A stretch of 64,000 nucleotides of DNA. Source: Zea mays (taxonomy: Eukaryota > Streptophyta > Magnoliopsida > Poales > Poaceae). The notes beneath the pieces are model-generated. The model was given only the letters and a program-made list of their open reading frames with translations. It was not told the DNA's origin and did no database searches. The translations under genes were made by a program, and so were the position numbers. Positions 12,001 to 24,000 of this stretch are shown here, in pieces. Within the stretch, counting starts at the first letter, position 1. Each line of letters starts with the position of its first letter. The stretch spans positions 173,568,923-173,632,922 of the forward strand of contig NC_050097.1 of the NCBI RefSeq assembly GCF_902167145.1, given 5' to 3'.

Positions 12001-15000
12001 AACACAAGGGCTCCAAGACTTGTGTTTGGGTACCCAAAGTTCTTGTATCTAATGCCAAAGGACCCAAAACAGTTTGGGTACCTAAAGTCAAGAACTAAAT
12101 TTGTTTTGTAGGTTTATGCATCCGGGGGCTCAAGTTGGATACTCGACAGCGGGTGCACAAACCACATGACCGGGGAGAAAAGGATGTTCTCCTCATATGA
12201 GAAAAACAAAGATCCCCAACGAGCTATCACATTTGGGGATGGAAATCAAGGGTTGGTCAAAGGTTTGGGTAAAATTGCTATTTCACCTGACCATTCCATT
12301 TCCAATGTTTTTCTTGTTGATTCATTAGATTACAACTTGCTTTCTGTTTCCCAATTATGTCAAATGGGCTACAACTGTCTTTTTACTGATATAGGTGTCA
12401 CTGTCTTTAGAAGAAGTGATGATTCAATAGCATTTAAGGGTGTGTTAGAGGGTCAGCTATACTTAGTAGATTTTGATAGAGCTGAGCTCGACACATGTTT
12501 AATTGCTAAGACTAACATGGGTTGGCTCTGGCACCGCCGACTAGCCCATGTTGGGATGAAGAATCTTCATAAGCTTCTAAAGGGAGAGCACATTTTAGGA
12601 CTAACCAATGTTCATTTTGAGAAAGACAGGATTTGTAGCGCATGCCAAGCAGGGAAGCAAGTTGGCACTCATCATCCACACAAAAATGTCATGACTACCG
12701 ACAGGCCGCTGGAGCTACTACACATGGACTTATTCGGCCCGATCGCTTACATAAGCATCGGCGGTAGTAAGTATTGCCTTGTAATTGTGGATGATTATTC
12801 TCGCTTCACTTGGGTATTCTTTTTACAGGAAAAATCTCAAACCCAAGAGACTTTAAAAGGATTCTTGAGACGGGCTCAAAATGAGTTCGGCTTAAGGATC
12901 AAGAAAATAAGAAGCGACAATGGGACGGAGTTCAAGAACTCTCAAATTGAAAGCTTCCTTGAGGAGGAGGGCATCAAGCATGAGTTCTCCTCTCCCTACA
13001 CGCCACAACAAAATGGTGTAGTGGAGAGGAAGAATCGAACTCTATTGGACATGGCAAGAACCATGCTTGATGAGTACAAGACACCGGACCGGTTTTGGGC
13101 CGAAGCGGTCAACACCGCCTGCTACGCCATCAACCGGTTATATCTTCACCGAATCCTCAAGAAGACATCATATGAACTCCTAACCGGTAAAAAGCCCAAC
13201 ATTTCATATTTTAGAGTTTTCGGTAGCAAATGCTTCATTCTTATTAAAAGAGGTAGAAAATCTAAATTTGCTCCTAAAACTGTAGAAGGCTTTTTACTTG
13301 GTTATGACTCAAACACAAGGGCATATAGGGTCTTTAACAAGTCCACTGGACTAGTTGAAGTCTCCTGTGACGTTGTGTTTGATGAAACTAACGGCTCTCA
13401 AGTGGAGCAAGTTGATCTTGATGAGATAGGTGAAGAACAGGCTCCATGCATCGCACTAAGGAACATGTCCATCGGGGATGTGTGTCCTAAGGAATCCGAA
13501 GAGCCTCCAAGTACACAAGATCAACCATCCTCCTCCATGCAAGCATCTCCACCAACTCAAAATGAGGATGAAGCTCAAAATGATGAAGAGCAAAATCAAG
13601 AAGACGAGCCACCTCAAGATGATAGCAATGATCAAGGGGGAGATACAAATGATCAAGAAAGGGAGGATGAGGAAGAACCAAGACCGCCACACCCAAGAGT
13701 CCACCAAGCAATCCAACGAGATCACCCCATCGACACCATCCTCGGCGACATTCATAAGGGGGTGACTACTCGATCTCGGGTTGCTCATTTTTGTGAACAT
13801 TACTCTTTTGTTTCCTCCATTGAGCCACACAGGGTAGAGGAAGCTCTCCAAGATTCGGATTGGGTGGTGGCGATGCAAGAGGAGCTCAACAATTTCACGA
13901 GGAACGAGGTATGGCATTTAGTTCCACGTCCTAACCAAAATGTTGTAGGAACCAAATGGGTCTTCCGCAACAAGCAAGATGAGCATGGTGTGGTGACAAG
14001 GAACAAAGCTCGACTCGTGGCCAAAGGGTATTCACAAGTCGAAGGTTTGGATTTTGGTGAAACCTATGCACCCGTAGCTAGGCTTGAGTCAATTCGCATA
14101 TTATTGGCCTATGCTACTTACCATGGCTTTAAGCTCTATCAAATGGATGTGAAAAGTGCCTTCCTCAACGGACCAATCAAGGAAGAGGTCTATGTTGAGC
14201 AACCTCCCGGCTTTGAAGACAGTGAGTACCCTAACCATGTCTATAGGCTCTCTAAGGCGCTTTATGGGCTCAAGCAAGCCCCAAGAGCATGGTATGAATG
14301 CCTAAGAGATTTCCTTATAGCTAATGGCTTCAAAGTTGGCACGGCCGATCCTACACTCTTTACTAAAACTCTTGAAAATGACTTGTTTGTATGCCAAATT
14401 TATGTTGATGATATTATATTTGGGTCTACTAACGAGTCTACATGTGAAGAGTTTAGTAGGATCATGACACAGAAATTCGAGATGTCAATGATGGGGGAGT
14501 TGAAGTATTTTCTAGGATTCCATGTCAAGCAACTCCGAGAGGGCACCTTCATTAGCCAAACAAAGTACACTCAAGACATTCTTGCTAAGTTTGGGATGAA
14601 GGATGCCAAACCCATCAAGACACCCATGGGAACTAATGGGCATCTCGACCTCGACACGGGAGGTAAGTCCGTGGATCAAAAGGTATACCGGTCGATGATT
14701 GGTTCATTGCTTTATTTATGTGCATCTCGACCGGACATTATGCTTTCCGTTTGCATGTGTGCAAGATTCCAATCCGACCCTAAGGAATCCCACCTTACGG
14801 CCGTAAAACGAATCTTGAGATATTTGGCTTATACACCTAAGTTTGGGCTTTGGTACCCTCGGGGATCCACATTTGATTTAATTGGTTATTCGGATGCCGA
14901 TTGGGCGGGGTGCAAAATTAATAGGAAGAGCACATCAGGGACTTGCCAGTTCTTGGGAAGATCCTTGGTGTCTTGGGCTTCAAAGAAGCAAAATTCGGTC

Positions 15001-18000
15001 GCTCTTTCCACCGCCGAAGCCGAGTACATTGCCGCAGGACACTGTTGCGCGCAATTGCTTTGGATGAGGCAAACCCTGCGGGACTACGGTTACAAATTAA
15101 CCAAAGTCCCTTTGCTATGTGATAATGAGAGTGCAATCAAAATGGCCGACAATCCCGTCGAACATAGCCGCACTAAGCACATAGCCATTCGGTATCATTT
15201 TCTTAGGGATCATCAACAAAAGGGGGATATCGAGATTTCTTACATTAACACTAAAGATCAATTAGCCGATATTTTTACCAAGCCACTTGATGAACAATCT
15301 TTTACCAGACTTAGGCATGAGCTCAATATTCTTGATTCTAGAAATTTCTTTTGCTAGCTTGCACACATAGCTCATTTAAATACCTTTGATAATATCTCTT
15401 TTATATGCTATGACTAATGTGTTTTCAAGTCAATTTCAAAACCAAGTCATAGGTATATTGAAAGGGAATTGGAGTCTTCGGCGAAGACAAAGGCTTCCAC
15501 TCCGTAACTCATACTTCGCCACCACTCCGAGCAACTCTCTCTTCTCTGGGGAGAAATGAGCATCAAGGAAAAGGACTTCCTCCTTGGGGGAGAGAGTAAA
15601 AGCTCAAACGCAAAAGGACTTCGTCTTTGGTATAATCTTAACTCACTTATTTATGACCAAAGGGGAAGATTGCACTTCAAGGGCTCTAATGATTCCGTTT
15701 TTGGCGATTCATGCCAAAAAGGGGGAGAAATGAGCCCAAAGCAAAAGGACCGCACCACCACCACCAAATTCAAAAACTTAGTGCTTTCCAAAAGTCTTTA
15801 TCATTTGGTATCCTATTATGTTCAAAAGGGGGAGAAAGTAGTATTTCAAAAATGGTATATCAAAACCCTCTTGAACACTAAGAGGTGGATCTCTTTTAGG
15901 GGGAGTTTTGTTTAGTCAAAGGAAAAGCATTTGAAATAGGGGGAGACAATTTCAAATCTTGAAAATGCTTTGCAAAACTTTTATTCATATACCTTTGACT
16001 ATTTGCAAAAGATCTTTGAAATGGATTTACAAAAAGAATTTGCAAAAACAAAACATGTGGTGCAAACGTGGTCCAAAATGTTATATAAGAAAGAAACATT
16101 CCTTGCATATCTTGTAAGTAGTTATATTGGCTCAATTCCAAGTAACCTTTTCACTTACATTATGCAAACTAGTTCAATTATGCACTTCTACATTTGCTTT
16201 GGTTTGTGTTGGCATCAATCACCAAAAAGGGGGAGATTGAAAGGGAATTAGGCTTACACCTGGTTCCTAAATAATTTTGGTGGTTGAATTGCCCAACACA
16301 AATATTGGACTGACTAGTTTGCTCTAGTGTATAAGTTATACAGGTGTAAAAGGTTCACACTCAGCCAATAAAAAGACCAAGTGTTGGATTCAATAAAGGA
16401 GCAAAGGGGCAACCGAGGGCACCCCTGGTCTGGCGCACCGGACTGTCCGGTGTGCCACCGGACAGTGAACAGCACCTGTCCGGTGCACCAGGGGACCCAG
16501 ACTTAAACTCTTCACCCTCGGGATTTCTCGGAAGCCAGCGCGCTATAATTCACCGGACTGTCCGGTGTGCACCGGACATGTCCGGTGCTCCAAGGAAGCT
16601 CGGCCTCCGGAACTCGCCAGCCTCGGGTTCGCGCAGCCGCCGCTCCGCTATAATTCACCGGACTGTCCGGTGTGCACCGGACTGTCCGGTGTACCAGCGG
16701 AGCAACGGCTCTCTGCGGCGCCAACGGCTCTCTGCGCGGCATTAAATGCGCGCGCAGCGCGCGCAGACGTCAGGGCTGCCCATACAGGTGCACCGGACAT
16801 CAAACAGTGCATGTCCGGTGTGCACCGGACACCCAGGCGGGCCCACAAGTCAGAAGCTCCAACGGCTAGAATCCAACGGCAATGATGACGTGGCAGGGGC
16901 ACCGGACTGTCCGGTGTGCACCGGACTGTCCGGTGCGCCATCGAACAGAAGCCTCCAACCAACGGTCAAGTTTGGTGGTTGGGGCTATAAATACCCCAAC
17001 CACCCCACATTCATAGCTATCCAAGTTTTCCACTTCTCAACTACTACAAGAGCTCTAGGCATTCAATTCTAGACACATACAAAGAGATCAAATCCTCTCC
17101 AATTCCACTCAAGCCTTTAGTGACTAGCGAGAGAGATTTGCCGTGTTCTTTTGAGCTCTTGCGCTTGGATCGCATTCTTTCTTTCTCTTTTGCTCTTGTG
17201 ATCAACACTCAATTGTAACCGAGGCAAGAGGCACCGATTGTGTGGTGGCCCTTGCGGGGAAGTTTTGTTCCCGGTTGATTGAGAAGAAGGAAAGCTCACT
17301 CGGTCCGAGGGACCATTTGAGAGAGGGAAGGGTTGAAAGAGACCCGGCCTTTGTGGCCTCCTCAACGGGGAGTAGGTTTGCAAGAACCGAACCTCGGTAA
17401 AACAAATCCACGCGTCACTCTCCTTATTTGCTTGCGATTTGTTTTGCGCCCTCTCTTGCGGACTCATTTATTATTACTAACGCTAACCCCGGCTTGTAGT
17501 TGTGATTATTTTTGTAAATTTCAGTTTCGCCCTATTCACCCCCCCTCTAGGCGACTATCAGTACCACCATACGCTTTTGCTTAAACAAAAAGGCAAGTGT
17601 GTGTTTGCGAAGAGAATTAAAGGCAAGCCGGCACAAAAGCTACCCAACTGTGGCGAGGATGACGAACTGGTCATTGTTGTCGGTCCTCCTCTGTGTCACC
17701 TCTGGCGCCAAGATGACGCCACAGTCCTCGATATAGTAGTCGTCGAACGCGCACAACATACCGAGTACTGATGACTCTTGGCTGGGCTGTAAAACGAAGT
17801 GCACCCCGGGCTCATTAGCAAGGTAGTACCCCTGGCCGTTGCACCACCGGATGCGCTACTCCTCTACATACATCGTGTTCGAGGACACTCATACAACGTC
17901 AGCAACGACCATCATATGAGCGCACAAGAATTCGTGGCCAGTCAGTAGCGACTTACGTGGAAGGTTGGGCTTCAAGTGGACGATGAGCTGGACGACGTGA

Positions 18001-21000
18001 TGGCGTCGTCGTCGAATGCGGTGCCCCGAACAACCCGAGAGTCGCCGACGTTGGTGACGACCATGAGGTCCCCCTGCTTGACGATGGACAGCGCGGAGCA
18101 GCCGCTCTGCACCGTGTCCAAGCGGCGGCTGCGCCGGAGCTTGTTGTACATAGCGGCACATGTGGCCATGTAGGACTATTTCTAGAGGTCGAACTGGCAG
18201 TCGCCAAGTTTCTTCTTGCCGTCGATGAGCGACTCCAACACGAGTGCCTCCCGCTAATGGTGTTTGTTCAGGGTTTCCAAGTAAGAAACATGGATTCATG
18301 TTTGGCATTGGTTTATAAAAATGACTCACAAGTCAGATCCATGGAAAAAATATTACGAAGAATAAATGTCACGCATGCAAAAAAGGAATTTAAGTTGAAA
18401 ACATTATTCAAACAAAAGAAATTTCATGCAAGGCTCTTATTTAAATACTACTCCCTCCATCCAAAAATATAATTCAAGAATCTCGGTGATACTTATCTAA
18501 TACTACGCATTGTGCAAGGGTAGCAGGTGGGCTTTGAGAGAGATGTAGTAGATGTGTTTTCTATTATAGATGTAGACATAAACACACATGTGGTGTAGTG
18601 GTTGCTACTGCTAGCATTTGCTTGAGAGGTTGTGGGTTCGAATCCCCTTGGGGCTATGTGTATTTTTTTAAATTTTAGCTAGGCGACGTGTGTACGGGGG
18701 AATGGGAATGAGAATGGGCTTTGCGGGGAGGAGGAATGAGAATGATAGATATAGAATGGTGGCAGAACATGGGAATGGACTGTGCGCGGGGAGGAGGGAA
18801 TCGAAAAGGCAGAACACGGAATGGGCAAGAGATAATATTGAGTTCACCAAGCAAGCACTTGTGAGCTATTCTGCGTGTCCACATCAGTGGCATGCTCAGT
18901 CTAGCCATCCATCTCTTCAAGTGGTTTGGTCCATTTAAAGTATTAATAATCTTCCATGTCTCATGGACTCTACTAGTTTCTCAGTTTGTCATATGTGTCA
19001 GTTAGCAAAGAGTCATCAATTACCATACCATAATCTATATCATAGATCTATGGCACCACTCGAATTTATTTTTTCTGACGTTTGGGACCCTATCCCTATT
19101 TTTTTTGTGGTTCCAAATATTATATTAGTTTCATTAATGATTTTACAAATTCATGTGGGTCTATCTCATGAATGATAGGATTGATGTTCACCACATTTTC
19201 TTTATTTCCCAAGCTCATGTCAAACACCTCCTTGACACCAATTGGGGTGGGGAATACCAAAAACTTCATAACCAATTCTTCATTAAATGGGCACCACCCA
19301 TCATGTGTCATGTCCTGATATCCATCAGCAAAATGGTTCAGTTGAACACAAACATCATCGCATTGTTGAAATCAGTCTCGTTCTCCTAGCTCAAGCCAGC
19401 ATGCCAGTCAAATTTTGGGATGAATCCTTCATCATTGCCACATATCCCAGAAATCACCTCCCTAATCAAGTCATAGATGATTTGTGCCCTCTAAAAATAT
19501 TGTTTAACACAACACCTAATTATTCTATGCTACACACCTTTGGTTGTGTGTGTTGTCCTCATATTCATCCATACAATCAATACAAATTATCTTTTTATTC
19601 TAAACCATGTGTTTAAATTGGTTATAGTGCTATTCATAAAGGGTACAATGCCTTGACATGGATATTGAGAGTGTATATATTTTCAATGAAGTCATATTTG
19701 ATGAGCATATTTTTCTTTTTTTAAATCTTTCATCCAACATTGATTCACCCTCCTAGGATAGTAGCGGTTGATTGGAATAATAACCAATTGTTTGATTTTT
19801 TTCAAATCCAATGTCTACAGCACTAATGAATGCAAAAACTTCAGGATTCGAGCCTAGTTCCTCGTGCATGATGACCATGCCTGTTGTGGTGCTAAGAGCC
19901 ATCTCAGATCTATGACTGACGCAATGCACACACTAGAAGCAACAACATTTGTTTCTTGTTCTCTAGCCTCAAAACATCCACCTGCATATGCTACATTAGG
20001 AACTAAGTCCACTAGCTATTTATCATTTAGGTGTGGCAGTCATGATGCCTTCTCTAGCTGCCTCATTTGTTCTTGGCTCTCCCTTAGCAAACAATGTGGG
20101 CCCACAAAATCTGGTGTAGAAGCGGCACCTAATCCAACGTCACTCCATGATACTGATGAGACTACCAATTCAAATTGTTGCTCCCACTGCTGACACCGTA
20201 CGAAATTCATATGATATACATATGAAATATAATATCCCACAACTGAAACAATGTACTGATGGTACAGTGACACATTCTATTACTCGAACTTCTATTGAAG
20301 AGCCATCATCACATTTGACTGATATGAAGCACCTTTCGTGGCATCGTGCAATGAAAGAAAAATTTGATGCCCACATTAAATCAAGACTTGACATCTTGTT
20401 CCTCCTCATGTTGACCTAAATATCATTCACTCTAAATGAATTTTTAAACTCAAATACAAGTTAGATAGATCTATTGATCGTTACAAGGCCCATTTGGCCG
20501 CTAAAGGTTTCAAGCAACAGTATCAGATTGGTGATCATGCCACCTTCAATCTAGTTGTGAAGTTGACCACCATCTACCTCTTTTTATCCTTGACGTTTTT
20601 GGGGGTGTTCACTCTGATAAATTGACATTTAAAATTATTTTCTTCATGGATTTCTCGATGAAGACATTTATATGAAGCCAATCGTCAGTTTTGAACACTC
20701 CACATATCCCAATTATATATGAAAGTTTGATAAATGTTTATACAATCTTAAACAGGTATAGTGCTTGGTTTTCTCGGTTGAGTGGCACCTTGCTTTGTTG
20801 GGGATTTCATGAGTCTAAGGCAGATGTATCTTTATTTATTTTTAATCAAGTCAACATTCATATGTATATCCTCATCTATGTGGATGACATTATCATCATT
20901 AGCTCCTCCAATGACTTCAAGTTGAGTTTGTGGTGAATGATCTTGGTCGACCCAAATATTTTCTAGGCATTGGAGTTCATCATATATCTACTAGACTGAT

Positions 21001-24000
21001 CCTCACACAACGCAAATACTGAAAGGGAAATGTGCCCTTGGGCCATTTCTATTATATTTTGGTGATTAAGTGTCCAACACATAGTGAGTAAGTTATTATG
21101 TGCCAAATGAAGAGAGAAGTGCAAATCATGTAACAAGGTACGTTTCTAGACTTAGTACATTGTTTTGAGTACTAACATATTTTGTCTAAGTGCTAGAAAC
21201 ACAGAAAAGAAGAAAAGAAATGAGATGCAAAAGACTTGGCTTGGTACAGCCAAGACTCATCTCAGTCTGGCACACCGGACTGTCCGGTGCGCCAGGCTGG
21301 ACTCCGGTGAACAGGCCGCTCTCGGGAGAATTTGGCGACGTACGACTATAATTCACCGGGCTGTCCGGTGAGCCAACGACCGCCAGCGCAACGGTCGGCC
21401 GCGCAATCCACGGGCGACCCGTGGCCCGCGCCAACGGTCGGCAGGGGGCACCGGACTGTCTGGTGTGCACCGGACGGTGTCTAGTGCGCCAACCAGCCCG
21501 GAGTTGCAACGGTCGTCTGCGCTAGAAAAGGAAGGTGATCGCGCACCGGACATGAACAGTGGCTGTCCGGTGGTGCACCGGACTGCCGGTGCGCCACCAG
21601 ACAGAAGGAAACTTTGGCCTTCCTTGTTGGCCCCCAACAGCTCCTAGCTGCCTTGGGGCTATAAAAGGGACCCCTAGGCGCATGGAGGAGTCACCCAAGC
21701 ACACTCTAAGCATTCCAAGACTTCTAGTCCTCACTTTCACGCAATCGTTCATTGTTCTTGAGATTGGAGCACTTTTCGAGTTGTAAACTCCCCACGCGTG
21801 TTTTGTGTGCTCATCTTCTCACTTGTCTGCGTGTTTGTGGTGTGGATTTAATTCTAGTGTGCGTTGCTCTTCCCAACCTTACACCGTGCTTTCATTGTGA
21901 TCTTTGTTGTAAGGGCGAGAGACTCCAACTTGTGGAGATTCCTCGCAAACGGGAAAAAGAGATAAGCAAAGAAAAGTCGTTGTATTCAAGTTGATCATTG
22001 GATCACTTGAAAGGGGTTGAGTGCAACCCTCGTCCATTGGGACGCCACAACATGGAAGTAGGCAAGTGTTACTTGGCCGAACCACGGGATAAAATCGCGT
22101 GTCTCTTGTGTTGATCTGTTTGTGATTGTCCTGGCCACGAGAACTCGCTTTGCAACTACTTAGTCACACTAACATTTGTATAACCAAGATTTGTGGCTAT
22201 TAGTTGTTGAATTTTACAGGATCACCTATTCACCCCCCTCTAGGTGCTCTCAATTGGTATCGGAGCCGTTCTCTTCATGTAAGGGACTAATCGCCCGAAG
22301 AGATGGATCCTAAGGGAAAGGGGATGGTGGTCAACGATAAGGAGAAGGAGTCCGTCTTCAACGAGCCAAGAGATGACAAGCCCACTGACTCTGGCTCAAG
22401 TCACAAGAAGAAGGACGAGAAGAAGAAGAGGCGCATCAAGAAGATCGTCTACTACGACAGCGACGAATCTTCTTCTTCACCAAGAGACGACGACGACGAG
22501 AAAAAGAAACCAGTTAATTCAAATTATTCATTTGATTATTCTCGTATTCCTTTCAATTCCAATGCTCATTTGCTTTCAATTCCTCTTGGTAAACCTCCAC
22601 ACTTTGATGGAGAGGACTACACTTTTTGGAGTCACAAAATGCATAGTCACTTATTTTTCTCTCCATCCTAGTATATGGGAGATAGTTGAAAATGGAATGT
22701 ATTTCGACAGTACCGATAACCCTGTGTTTATCAATGAGAAAATTCATAAGAATGCACAAGCTACCACTGTTTTGCTAGCATCCTTGTGCAAGGATGAGTA
22801 CAACAAGGTGAGCGGCTTGGACAACGCCAAGCAAATCTGGGACACCCTCAAAATATCACATGAGGGAAACGACGCCACCATGATCACCAAAATGGAGTTG
22901 GTGGAAGGCGATCTGGGAAGGTTCGCGATGATCACGGGAGAGGAGCCAACACAAACATACAACAGGCTCAAGACCCTGGTCAACAAGATTAGGAGCTATG
23001 GAAGCACAAGATGGACGGACCACGACATCGTCCGACTTATGCTCAGGTCTTTTACTGTTATTGACCCTCATCTTGTGAACCTCATTCGTGAAAATCCTAG
23101 GTACACAAAGATGACACCCGAGGAAATACTCGGAAAATTTGTGAGCGGGCGCATGATGGTCAAAGAGGCAAGATATGTTGATGATGCATTAAATGGCCAC
23201 ATGCCCATCTACGAGCCGCAGCTCGTTGCGCTCAAGGCAACAAGCAGCAATGAGGCGCTACCAAGCAAGGTAGCACAAGTAGAGGCTGCCAGGCTCAACG
23301 AGAATGAAATGGCGCTCATCATCAAGCGCTTCAAGACCGCTCTTAAAGGACGCAAGGAGCACCCCAACAAGAACAAAATAAGGGGAAAGCGCTCCTGCTT
23401 CAAATGTGGTAAGACTGGTCACTTTATTGCAAACTGTCCCGATAATGATAGTGACCAGGGACAAGAAAAGAGCGGGAAGAGGGAGAAGAAGAATGCCTAC
23501 AAGAAGGCGAAGGGCGAGGTGCATCTTGGCAAAGAATGGGATTCGGACTGCTCTTCCTCCGACTTCGACGATGAAGGACTTGCTGCCTCAGCCTTCAATA
23601 AGTCCTCTCTCTTCCCCAACGAACGCCACACTTGTCTCATGGCAAAGGAGAAAAAGGTAAGCGTTCGAGAAACCCCTAAATATACTACTTCAAGCGATGA
23701 TGATTCTAGTGATGATGAAGTAGATTATACCGATTTATTTAAGGGTTTAGATAGAGCAAAAGTAGATAAAATTAATGAGTTAATTGATGCTTTAAATGAA
23801 AAGGATAGACTTTTAGAAAAGCAAGAGGATATTTTGTATGAAGAGCATGATAAGTTTGTTAGTGTGCAAAAATCTCTTGCTTTAGAGGTTAAAAGGAATG
23901 AAATGCTATCTTCTGAGTTATCTGCTTGTCATGAAACTGTGTCTAGCTTAAAGAGTGTTAATGATGATTTAAATGCTAAGCTAGAAGTAGCTAATAAATC

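Larger units (their letters stand above)
8046..17560 (+). mobile_element. Opie-type Ty1/copia Sirevirus, full length, young
   Basis: A 9515-bp element with two 1323-bp LTRs, target duplication GTACC on both sides (8041-8045 and 17561-17565), PBS, gag, pol and PPT. I noticed only two LTR differences (8633/16825 and 8767/16959), about 0.15%, implying a very recent insertion. The LTR start TGAAAGGGAATTAGGC and its palindromes match what I recall of maize Opie. Gag and pol domains are complete, so this is the most plausible autonomous copy in the window. It lies in SCPL intron 3, antisense to the gene. Confidence 0.92.
17566..18844. mobile_element. Right part of the unclassified insert splitting the old copia
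   Basis: Continues the insert that starts at 7756. It holds a PP2C pseudogene on the minus strand, a partial Stowaway-like end (ACTCCCTCCATCC near 18451) and a tRNA-like SINE-type segment. After about 18845 the copia coding sequence resumes with [15 protein letters not shown]. Confidence 0.4.

Noticed and set aside
13456..13917. 153-codon minus-strand frame inside Opie pol
   Set aside because: Shadow of the intact pol frame over its low-complexity acidic linker.
15556..15915. Envelope-like ORF of Opie
   Set aside because: 119 codons with no membrane segment or coiled coil and purine-block repeats in it; more likely non-coding.
18600..18660. A true tRNA gene
   Set aside because: A and B boxes are present, but acceptor and anticodon stems do not pair convincingly.
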